From NCBI GenBank assembly GCA_900763175.1, contig CAAFJI010000017.1:1-9466 (forward strand): 9,466 nt of DNA, read 5' to 3'. This DNA comes from Lachnospiraceae bacterium. GTDB taxonomy: Bacteria; Bacillota; Clostridia; Lachnospirales; Lachnospiraceae. How positions within the stretch are numbered: position 1 is the stretch's first letter; every line of letters begins with the position of its first letter. A program made the translations under genes and the position numbers. The notes beneath the pieces are model-generated. The model had not been told where the DNA came from. It did not search any database and saw only the letters and a program-made list of their open reading frames with translations. Below, in pieces: positions 1 through 5,424 of the stretch.

Positions 1-852
1 AGTGTAATTTTTCCAAAGGTCAGCATCTGCCCCGAATATCCAGCTTCCCATGCGAAAATACCAGCTGTCCCTGGGCTTTCCATCCACGACCTGTTTCTCA
101 TAGATACGGGAAAATTCATGATAGTAAGGAAGCTCATGTCTTATGTAAATGTCTGCATCAGAGGCAACATATTCGGTTCGTACCGTTTCCTGCTCATCAT
201 TTTTGATTTCCAATGCACCGGAAACGAGAATATCCCCCACCTGGCAGGTATCTCCTTTTTTCATCATGGGGACACCCTGACGCACCACCATTTTTACAAT
301 TTCCCCTTCTATGTCCGCCACAATATCACAAGGTGTATTTTCCTTTTCCACATCTGTTTTCAAGGTTTCCTCGGAAATAGTGAGAAGCAGTCTTGTTCCC
401 TGCACTTTTGCTGCCACAAAGGTAATATCCGGATATTTTTCCCGAAGGAGAGCTGCAATCTGAGAACAGTTTATCTTTTTTGTCCGGATACCATGTATAA
501 TCCCCTGTTCATCCAGGAATTTCAGAAGCTCAGGGGTGGAATTTTTCAGATTGCCTTCAATATGGATGTTCCAGATATGTCCGGACAGCCAGTATAGCAC
601 CATGCCAGCAAAAACAAGTCCTATAAGAAAATATTTTCTTTTCCTTGCGCCCAAAAGAAGAAAGGGTGCCCCGTTCTTTTCCAGAATATGAATATGTACC
701 CTTGTCTTTCGCAGGATTGGCTGGAGCTTTCTGAAATCCCTTACGGAAAGCTGACACACCAGTTCGTCCTCGGTTCTTTTCTCTATTTTCCTCAGCTCGA
801 AGCCTCTTGCCCGGCACAGGTTTAAAAAGCGTTCCAGCTGCTCTCCTTTCAC
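1..852 (-). CDS. yqfD: Sporulation protein YqfD, C-terminus cut by window edge
   Basis: The frame is open from about position 900 down to base 1 and continues out of the window, so roughly 284 residues are visible of a family near 400 residues long. Visible parts are an N-terminal domain with ERFLNLC, a basic stretch followed by one membrane segment (KRKYFLIGLVFAGMVLYW, about residues 74-91 counted from the GTG), then the family hallmark HIWNIHIEGN and an extracytoplasmic region containing IVADIEGEIVKM and GVPMMKKGDTCQVGDILVSG. YqfD is a known sporulation protein made under sigma-E in Bacillus subtilis; its biochemical role is not established. It follows yqfC directly. The start is uncertain: the only canonical in-frame start is GTG at 850-852, which lacks a well-placed Shine-Dalgarno sequence, while a strong GGAGGTGA lies 6-9 bases before an in-frame ATA at 892-894. 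The true N-terminus may therefore be 14 residues longer. Confidence 0.88.
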   Translation of the reverse strand, partial: MKGEQLERFLNLCRARGFELRKIEKRTEDELVCQLSVRDFRKLQPILRKTRVHIHILEKNGAPFLLLGARKRKYFLIGLVFAGMVLYWLSGHIWNIHIEGNLKNSTPELLKFLDEQGIIHGIRTKKINCSQIAALLREKYPDITFVAAKVQGTRLLLTISEETLKTDVEKENTPCDIVADIEGEIVKMVVRQGVPMMKKGDTCQVGDILVSGALEIKNDEQETVRTEYVASDADIYIRHELPYYHEFSRIYEKQVVDGKPRDSWYFRMGSWIFGADADLWKNYT

Positions 853-859
853 AGAAATT

Positions 860-1168
860 TTAAGACTTCCCTTCCAAGAATACCCCTGAAATATATCCCT
901 TCACCTCCATTTCCATTGAATCATAATGAGTGATCTCCAAATTTTTTCCATGAAGACAGACCTTTCCACACCTTGCAAGGACCACCAGCTTTTCTTTGTT
1001 GTAAAAAACAATGCTGCTGTAATTTTCAATCCTTACCTGTCTGCTGCCAGTGAGCGTGATAACAGGAGCCCTGCCAGCCAGATCACCGGGAATTTCCATT
1101 GCTTCCAGAACATTTTCCCTTACTTCAAAAGCTTTTTTCAGACACACTCGAAAGCTTTTTTCAGACAT
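860..1168 (-). CDS. yqfC: Sporulation protein YqfC
   Basis: A 102-residue protein that matches the YqfC/YabP-like small sporulation family: a central beta-rich region with PVITLTGSRQVRIENYSSIV, then KEKLVVLARCGKVCLHGKNLEI and the end of the domain GYISGVFLEG. In Bacillus the yqfC-yqfD pair belongs to the sigma-E regulon and acts in the mother cell. The start ATG at 1166-1168 is supported by GGAGG eight bases upstream. That binding site is one arm of an 11-bp inverted repeat. The first 15 codons contain a tandem 17-bp direct repeat that matches the end of the nearby fold-back element at 16 of 17 positions. The N-terminus therefore looks somewhat longer than in homologues as I remember them (inference). 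The family assignment is good; the exact role is unknown. Confidence 0.88.
   Translation of the reverse strand: MSEKSFRVCLKKAFEVRENVLEAMEIPGDLAGRAPVITLTGSRQVRIENYSSIVFYNKEKLVVLARCGKVCLHGKNLEITHYDSMEMEVKGYISGVFLEGKS
1128..1167 (-). repeat. Tandem 17-bp direct repeat inside the yqfC 5' coding region
   Basis: The 17-mer TGTCTGAAAAAAGCTTT occurs twice without a mismatch on the minus strand, at 1151-1167 and 1128-1144, with a period of 23 bases. It encodes the repeated residues SEKSF and SLKKAF-like segments at the YqfC N-terminus. The same sequence with one mismatch is found at the left end of the fold-back repeat (1250-1266, plus strand), and the similarity extends a few bases outwards (GAG.GTGTCTGA). 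Confidence 0.85.
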
Positions 1169-1172
1169 AAAG

Positions 1173-1214
1173 AAATCCTCCCGGCCTTTATCACTAATTT
1201 ATGCGGGAGGATTT
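1173..1214 (-). promoter_or_regulatory. Hairpin covering the yqfC ribosome binding site
   Basis: A perfect 11-bp inverted repeat (AAATCCTCCCG / CGGGAGGATTT; arms 1173-1183 and 1204-1214, loop 20 bases). On the minus strand the 3' arm is the yqfC Shine-Dalgarno sequence, so a transcript containing both arms would hide it. The 3' arm is followed by CTTT and then ATG, so the hairpin could also work as a weak terminator for transcripts reading through from the dus operon. The inverted repeat is seen directly; the regulatory effect is inference. Confidence 0.55.
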
Positions 1215-1224
1215 TTGCTTATTA
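1196..1224 (-). promoter_or_regulatory. Possible sigma-E promoter of yqfC-yqfD
   Basis: On the minus strand, TAATAAG (1218-1224) and CATAAATT (1196-1203) are separated by 14 bases. They match the sigma-E -35 (KMATATT) and -10 (CATACAMT) consensus at 5 of 7 and 6 of 8 positions, as I recall that consensus. The predicted transcript start, a few bases after the -10, would lie inside the loop of the 1173-1214 inverted repeat. Its left arm would not be transcribed from here and the ribosome binding site would stay free. The context, a known sigma-E regulon pair, supports the call, but short matches like this arise by chance. Confidence 0.4.
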
Positions 1225-1237
1225 CATTACTTTACAG

Positions 1238-1411
1238 CTGTTTAGAGCGTGTCTGAAAAAGGCTTTCTGCAAGATGTGCGTCACAATTTGTAGGAGATTT
1301 TGCCCGGATGAGGGCGCCGTAGCGGGCTACGGTAACCGAATTCGGGCAAAATATACCGCAAAGTGGGGCGTGCAGATTGCAGGAATGATTTTTCAAACAG
1401 GCTCTAAGCAG
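1238..1411 (+). repeat. 174-bp fold-back repeat element, copy 1
   Basis: An imperfect palindrome centred on 1324.5 that pairs in register without a bulge. Its parts are ends CTGTTTAGAGC / GCTCTAAGCAG, AAAAA/TTTTT (1256-1260 with 1389-1393), CTGCAA/TTGCAG (1267-1272 with 1377-1382), a 10-bp stem ATTTTGCCCG/CGGGCAAAAT (1297-1306 with 1343-1352), and an apical stem CCGTAG/CTACGG around a CGGG loop (1317-1332). It has no open frame of note. A second copy starts at 9325 with 126 of 142 shared bases identical. It lies between the stop codon of the DUF2284 gene, four bases away, and the yqfC control region. It could be a MITE-like or REP-like element or a structured RNA; I do not recognise a named family. 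Confidence 0.85.
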
Positions 1412-1415
1412 TAAT

Positions 1416-1955
1416 TTATCGAAAAAGTACCATAGAAAACCACAGGATGGTATTCCCTCCAAGACTGTATTCCATGGAATGACGTTCTACCAGCTCATTT
1501 ACCACCACTCCGTGACTTTCCAGGCAGGGATGCATTTTCTCAGGGAAACGGCATGGCTTGCCCTCCAGATAAGCACAATGCTCACAAAGATCACAGGATT
1601 CTGTGGATAAGGTAAAGGTTTCGTAGCCTTCTCCTCTTAGAAATCCGGCAACCTCCGTAGTCAGCTCCTCATGGGCATCTCTGGTGGTAAGCATTTCCTT
1701 CATGTTCATAATGTCAGAAACCTCTGCCACGCTGGAAAAAAAGATTGCCTTTTCATAACTGTGAATGCGTTTCTCACATTCCGGCAGAGTTCCAACTGCA
1801 GGTGGACAGGCCCAGGTGCTTCCATAACGTTCACACTCTTCCCTGCAGATCGTGCGCACCCGCTCTCTTACTTCGATTTCCTTTGTATCAAGCAGACGAT
1901 ATTCATAGATTGGGTATTGTGATATAAATTCTTCAAAACGATTTGTGTCAAACAT
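1416..1955 (-). CDS. DUF2284 cysteine-rich, predicted metal-binding protein
   Basis: A 179-residue soluble protein that fits DUF2284 in length and motifs. It has nine cysteines. The first group is C37, C41, C50 (in WACPP) and C60. The second is C121-x2-C124-x2-C127 followed by C135 and C144, a spacing reminiscent of an iron-sulfur cluster site. It ends with the family-like GGNTILWFSMVLF. The biochemical function is unknown; iron or iron-sulfur binding is inference from the cysteine spacing. The ATG at 1953-1955 overlaps the dus stop by 8 bases (ATGTTTGA) and has GAGGAG four bases upstream, so the two genes are probably translationally coupled. Its stop is only four bases from the fold-back repeat. 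Confidence 0.85.
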   Translation of the reverse strand: MFDTNRFEEFISQYPIYEYRLLDTKEIEVRERVRTICREECERYGSTWACPPAVGTLPECEKRIHSYEKAIFFSSVAEVSDIMNMKEMLTTRDAHEELTTEVAGFLRGEGYETFTLSTESCDLCEHCAYLEGKPCRFPEKMHPCLESHGVVVNELVERHSMEYSLGGNTILWFSMVLFR

Positions 1956-2910
1956 TGTGCTCCTCTATATTCCATACCAATTCCTGCTGGGCGAACAGAC
2001 TGGAAACAGCTGCTTCATACTCAGAAAGGTGCTGGGATTTTTTTATTTTTTTCGCATATTTTTCGTAATTGGTAAAGCCTACAGCCATGTAACTCCACAG
2101 TTCTTTCATACGGAAAAGCACATTGCGCTCACCGCTAAGGAGCTGCTGATATTCTTCGTAAAGACAGCCATGAAACTGGCGAAGAGTGTCCTTTCCCGGC
2201 TGACGTCCCTCCCGTATGGCATTTACCAGCCCTGGATTGGTAATCAGCCCTCTTCCGTACATAAAGCAGTCTGTACCTGGGAAGCGGCTGGATATCCGCT
2301 TATAATCTTCCACAGAAAACAGATTGCCATTGTAGCAAAGGGACATATCCAGTTCTTTTGTAGCTCTCTCATAAGCGTTTAACCTAGGAATTCCTCGGTA
2401 CATATCTGTCTGGATGCGGGGATGAATGATCAGTTCTTCTATGGGATATTTCTTATAGATTTCAAGGAGGTAGTCCCAATCTTCCTCATAATGGGTGCCG
2501 ATTCTTGTTTTTATGGATATTTTCATGTCCAGACAGCTGAATATTTCGTTCAGAAAATCGTCCAGTTTCTTTGGCTCAGCCAGAAATCCGGCGCCCTTTC
2601 CTTTGGCAGTCACAGTACCGGAGGGACAGCCTAGATTTAAGTTTACCTCTTTATATCCGTATTCCTCTTGCAAAAGCTGTGCTGTGCGGATGAAATCCTG
2701 AGCGTTGCAGGTAAGGATCTGCGGAACTACGTACATTCCCTGATTTTTCTCTGGAGATACTTCACAGGTTTCCTGAAAGCTTAATTTTTTCTTAGGCTTG
2801 GCAGAAATAAACGGGGTAAAATATTTATCCATGGGATGATAAAAATAGTGGTACGCACGGCGGTATACAAAATTGGTTACTCCCTCCATGGGAGCCATGT
2901 AATCTCTCAT
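1948..2910 (-). CDS. dus: tRNA-dihydrouridine synthase (Dus family)
   Basis: A flavin (FMN)-dependent enzyme that reduces uridine to dihydrouridine in tRNA loops using NADPH. From the ATG at 2910 the protein has 320 residues, normal for the family. Seen in order: the N-terminal MAPMEGVTN FMN-site motif (residues 5-13), VPQIL (about 63-67), NLNLGCPSG with the expected catalytic cysteine at about 95, KISIKTRIG, LIIHPRIQTDMYRG, LCYNGN and CFMYGRGLITNPGL (phosphate-binding region of the barrel). The 2910 start was chosen because GAGGA lies a few bases upstream and the gene then begins 17 bases after the zinc-ribbon stop. The longer frame from 2976 would overlap that gene by 49 bases. Which uridine is modified cannot be told from sequence alone. 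Confidence 0.92.
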   Translation of the reverse strand: MRDYMAPMEGVTNFVYRRAYHYFYHPMDKYFTPFISAKPKKKLSFQETCEVSPEKNQGMYVVPQILTCNAQDFIRTAQLLQEEYGYKEVNLNLGCPSGTVTAKGKGAGFLAEPKKLDDFLNEIFSCLDMKISIKTRIGTHYEEDWDYLLEIYKKYPIEELIIHPRIQTDMYRGIPRLNAYERATKELDMSLCYNGNLFSVEDYKRISSRFPGTDCFMYGRGLITNPGLVNAIREGRQPGKDTLRQFHGCLYEEYQQLLSGERNVLFRMKELWSYMAVGFTNYEKYAKKIKKSQHLSEYEAAVSSLFAQQELVWNIEEHNV

Positions 2911-2927
2911 CTGTTTCCTCACATATC

Positions 2928-3080
2928 TTATTTTTGAGCAGTGCTCTCTTCCAGAATAGAAGTGCAGTGCGGGCATCTGGTTGCCTCAAGGGGAATCTCG
3001 GACTTGCAGAAAGGACATACCTTGGTAGTAGGCGCTTCTTCCTTTGGTGCGGAGAATCTGGCAGCTGCTTTATTTTTCAT
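2928..3080 (-). CDS. 50-residue stand-alone zinc-ribbon protein
   Basis: A small gene on the minus strand that encodes a basic/proline N-terminal tail (KNKAAARFSAPKEEAPTTK) and a single zinc ribbon, C22-x2-C25-x10-C36-x2-C39. ATG at 3078-3080 is preceded by GGAGG with a 9-base spacer, and a near-consensus sigma-A promoter lies 35 bases upstream. It is therefore very likely translated, and it is the first gene of the operon with dus and the DUF2284 gene. The APTTKVCPFC...EATRCPHC pattern resembles, from memory, the C-terminal tail on some Clostridia MscL channels. No MscL membrane region lies upstream here, so it is either an independent small protein or a remnant of that domain. Its function is unknown. 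Confidence 0.75.
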   Translation of the reverse strand: MKNKAAARFSAPKEEAPTTKVCPFCKSEIPLEATRCPHCTSILEESTAQK

Positions 3081-3114
3081 CTTCTCTTTCCTCCCTCTTT
3101 TATTAATAACCTTG

Positions 3115-3143
3115 ATTATACACGTTTCCCTATTTTAAGACAA
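3115..3143 (-). promoter_or_regulatory. Sigma-A promoter of the zinc-ribbon/dus/DUF2284 operon
   Basis: On the minus strand: -35 TTGTCT (3138-3143), a 17-base spacer and a perfect -10 TATAAT (3115-3120). The start codon of the zinc-ribbon gene is 35 bases downstream of the -10. This is the best-looking promoter in the window. Confidence 0.8.
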
Positions 3144-3164
3144 TGTAAAATTCTGTTTCTTCTA

Positions 3165-3194
3165 TTGCATTCTTATACTGTGTCGTGCTAAAAT
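3165..3194 (+). promoter_or_regulatory. Probable sigma-A promoter of the aminotransferase gene
   Basis: TTGCAT (3165-3170), an 18-base spacer and TAAAAT (3189-3194) on the plus strand give a plausible promoter, with a leader of about 88 bases before the ATG at 3289. It is divergent to the dus-operon promoter, 22 bases away. The rest of this 208-base intergenic stretch shows only a weak 5-bp inverted repeat (TTCTG...CAGAA). Confidence 0.55.
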
Positions 3195-3288
3195 ATGAAA
3201 GGATTTACCGTTCTGCCGGTAGTAAGACCAGAATTACATATAAAAATGGCCTTATGTTTACTTTGAAAGAAAGAAGGAATACACAACG

Positions 3289-4446
3289 ATGAACTTTTCC
3301 AAAAGACTAGACTTATTTGGGGATGAAATTTTCGCCGCTTTAAATGAACGGCGGCTGGAACTTGAAAAGCAGGGAAAGAAAATCTTCAATATGAGCGTGG
3401 GAACTCCTGACTTCCACACACCAGATCATATAAAAAAGGCACTCATGGATGCTGCTGCAGATGACCAGAACTGGCGCTACAGTCTTCGTGACTTGCCGGA
3501 GCTTCTTGATGCTGTCTGTGCATATTACAAGAAACGTTTCCATGTAGAGATCACGCCCGATATGGTAATGTCCGTTTATGGCAGCCAGGAGGGTATGGGA
3601 CATCTTGGTATGACTCTCTGCGATGAAGGTGATGTGGTACTTCTTCCAGACCCCTGCTATCCGGTTTTCGCAGCAGGAAGCAAGCTGGGCGGCGCTGTTC
3701 CCTACTACTATCCGCTTATTGCAGAACATGATTTTCTGCCATACGTAAAGGATATTCCAGAGGATGTAGCCCGCAGGGCACGCTATATGGTAGTTTCTCT
3801 TCCATCCAACCCGGTAGGCAGTATCGCTACTCCAGGGCTTTATGAAGAGATCGTTGCATTCGCCAATAAATACGATATTCTTATTATTCATGACAACGCT
3901 TATAGTGATATCATCTTCGACGGTATAGAGGGCGGAAGCTTTTTAGCAACACCGGGAGCAAAGGAAGTAGGAGTTGAATTTTTCAGCCTTTCAAAATCTT
4001 TTAACGTAACCGGTGCCAGAATCAGCTTCCTCATCGGAAATCCTGAAATCATCACAGCTCTCAGAAAACTTCGCAGTCAGATTGACTTCGGTATGTTCCT
4101 GCCCATCCAGAAAGCCGCCATTGCAGCCCTTGAGGGACCTCTGGACAGTGTAAAGGAGCAGTGCAGGCAGTATCAGGCACGCCGTGATGCTCTCTGCGAT
4201 GGACTTGCTTCCATCGGCTGGGAGAAGCCAAATGGGAAAGGAACCATGTTCGTATGGGCCAAAATTCCAGGAAGCCGTACTGACAGTATGGAGTTTTGCA
4301 TGGAACTGATGGAAAAGGCTGGCGTCATCGTCACGCCGGGAGCAAGCTTTGGTCCTCATGGAGAAGGCTATGTACGTTTCGCACTGGTACTTCCACCAGA
4401 AAAGATAAAAGAAGCAGTGGAATCTATTCGCACAAGCGGAATCTGA
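3289..4446 (+). CDS. PLP-dependent class I/II aminotransferase
   Basis: A 385-residue fold-type I aminotransferase, normal family length. Landmarks are the N-terminal FNMSVGTPDF (33-42), YGSQEGMGHLGMTL cofactor-site loop (97-110), LPDPCYP (119-125), SLPSNPVG with Asn174, HDNAYSDIIFDG with Asp202 and Tyr205, SLSKSFNVTGARISFLIG with the PLP-binding Lys236 and Arg244, and YVRFALV with the substrate-carboxylate Arg363. The usual NPTG reads NPVG. The profile is close to the LL-diaminopimelate/alanine/aspartate aminotransferase group, but the substrate cannot be fixed from sequence alone. AAGGA lies 10 bases before the ATG. The gene is monocistronic, with its own promoter and terminator, and is the only plus-strand gene here. 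Confidence 0.9.
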   Translation: MNFSKRLDLFGDEIFAALNERRLELEKQGKKIFNMSVGTPDFHTPDHIKKALMDAAADDQNWRYSLRDLPELLDAVCAYYKKRFHVEITPDMVMSVYGSQEGMGHLGMTLCDEGDVVLLPDPCYPVFAAGSKLGGAVPYYYPLIAEHDFLPYVKDIPEDVARRARYMVVSLPSNPVGSIATPGLYEEIVAFANKYDILIIHDNAYSDIIFDGIEGGSFLATPGAKEVGVEFFSLSKSFNVTGARISFLIGNPEIITALRKLRSQIDFGMFLPIQKAAIAALEGPLDSVKEQCRQYQARRDALCDGLASIGWEKPNGKGTMFVWAKIPGSRTDSMEFCMELMEKAGVIVTPGASFGPHGEGYVRFALVLPPEKIKEAVESIRTSGI

Positions 4447-4457
4447 TTCGATAAAGG

Positions 4458-4502
4458 AAGCCAGAACAGAGGAAACTAATCTCCTGATGTCCTGGCTTTT
4501 TT
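4458..4502 (+). terminator. Rho-independent terminator of the aminotransferase gene
   Basis: The stem AAGCCAG/CTGGCTT (4458-4464 with 4492-4498) has an inner AGGA/TCCT pairing and is followed by a run of T to 4502. It begins 12 bases after the gene's stop codon. Confidence 0.85.
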
Positions 4503-4547
4503 GATGTAAGAAAACATTCTATTATATGATGCCAGTGTCAAAAGGTC

Positions 4548-4577
4548 AAAAAGCCGTTCGTGCTTGCACGATAAGGC
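4548..4577 (-). terminator. Probable terminator of the uppP-ftsK-Dabb-rlmH operon
   Basis: On the minus strand a hairpin with TCGTG/CACGA around a CAAG loop and an outer GCC/GGC pairing is followed by TTTTT. It lies about 30 bases after the rlmH stop. The small internal asymmetry makes it weaker than the terminator at 4458-4502. Between them, 4503-4547 shows nothing recognisable. Confidence 0.6.
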
Positions 4578-4607
4578 GTTTGAACTTGGCCTGCAAATTA
4601 TATTCTC

Positions 4608-5087
4608 TTACTTATGATAAGGCTCATGATTCATGATCCGATATCCTCTGTAAATTTGCTCCAGCAGGATCATCTGCATCAGCTGATGAGGGAATGTCAT
4701 TCTGGAAAAGCTCAGCTTGTAATCTGCCCGTTTCAGTACTGCCTCTGACAGCCCCAGAGAACCGCCGATTACAAAAACAATGCTGCTCTTTCCCTGGACC
4801 CCCAGTTTGGCAATCAGATTGGAAAGCTCTACGGAATCCAGCATTTTCCCATCTATCGCCAGAGCAATCACAAAATCTGTATCACGGATATGGCTAAGAA
4901 GTCGATTTCCTTCTGTTTCCTTAATCTGACGATTCAGGGCATCGGATGCCTTATCTGGTGTTTTCTCATCCGGAACCTGGATAAAGTTCAGCTTGCAGTA
5001 ACGGCTGAGGCGCTTCGCATACTCTGCTATTCCGTCATTCAGATATTTTTCTTTTATTTTTCCTACTGTAAGAATCCGAATTTCCAT
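4608..5087 (-). CDS. rlmH: 23S rRNA pseudouridine-1915 N3-methyltransferase RlmH
   Basis: A SPOUT-class (alpha/beta-knot) methyltransferase that uses S-adenosylmethionine to methylate pseudouridine 1915 in helix 69 of 23S rRNA on the assembled ribosome. The 159-residue length is exactly typical. It begins MEIRILTVGKIKEKYL, contains IALAIDGKML and the knot motif FVIGGSLGLS (about 105-114), and ends with the highly conserved SRMTFPHQLMQMILLEQ and YRGYRIMNHEPYHK. GAAGGG lies 6 bases before the ATG. It is the last gene of a four-gene minus-strand cluster, 14 bases after the Dabb gene, and is followed by a terminator. Confidence 0.97.
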   Translation of the reverse strand: MEIRILTVGKIKEKYLNDGIAEYAKRLSRYCKLNFIQVPDEKTPDKASDALNRQIKETEGNRLLSHIRDTDFVIALAIDGKMLDSVELSNLIAKLGVQGKSSIVFVIGGSLGLSEAVLKRADYKLSFSRMTFPHQLMQMILLEQIYRGYRIMNHEPYHK

Positions 5088-5101
5088 TTATGGCCCTTCT
5101 A

Positions 5102-5404
5102 TTACATCTCAAAATCCATAGCCACACGGTCACACACATTTGGTCTTACATAAGTGTCTGCAACATGGACATGGTTCGGATTTACCGCATAGGCAGCAAG
5201 AGCATCAGCGCTCTCCAGTTCAGTGATCAGGCACAGGTCACGGGTGCTGGATGAAAGCAGATCTGTGACAACCTCTGCTCTCATAAGCCCCGGGACAACA
5301 CCTACAAGTCCCTCTAAATGCTCTTTGATCTGTGCCTTTAATTCCGGTTTTTTCTCCTCTGGAATCTCTTTTTTAAAGGACCACATTACTATATGTTTTA
5401 CCAT
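5102..5404 (-). CDS. Dabb (stress-responsive alpha/beta-barrel) domain protein
   Basis: A 100-residue single-domain protein of the dimeric alpha/beta-barrel superfamily. Motifs are the N-terminal strand MVKHIVMWSFK, the mid-segment PGLMRAEVVTDLL, RDLCLITELESADALAAYAVNPNHVHVAD read in two parts (strand, then helix with the conserved NPNHV), and the ending VCDRVAMDFE. Proteins of this fold form small dimers; some are stress-induced in plants and others are enzymes, so no precise activity is assigned. It lies 20 bases after ftsK and 14 before rlmH with its own GGGAG site, so it is co-transcribed with them. It has no obvious mechanistic link to them. Confidence 0.88.
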   Translation of the reverse strand: MVKHIVMWSFKKEIPEEKKPELKAQIKEHLEGLVGVVPGLMRAEVVTDLLSSSTRDLCLITELESADALAAYAVNPNHVHVADTYVRPNVCDRVAMDFEM

Positions 5405-5424
5405 TGTTTATTTCTCCCTTCTCG

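Noticed and set aside
557..817. An 86-residue open frame on the minus strand in the yqfC frame
   Set aside because: It lies inside yqfD in another frame, and its lysine/arginine-rich sequence shows no domain. The yqfD frame carries the conserved motifs.
1243..1406. CRISPR array or insertion sequence with a transposase
   Set aside because: The repeat is one palindrome per locus with no spacer series, and no transposase gene is in the window.
926..1414. A 162-residue plus-strand frame across yqfC and repeat copy 1
   Set aside because: It is antisense to yqfC and continues through the non-coding palindrome; there is no ribosome binding site or domain.
5416..5423. GAGAAGGG on the minus strand, identical to the SpoIIIE recognition sequence known from Bacillus, just after ftsK
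   Set aside because: It is part of the ribosome binding site region of the Dabb gene, and about 0.3 occurrences are expected by chance in a window this size. A genome-wide strand-bias count would be needed.
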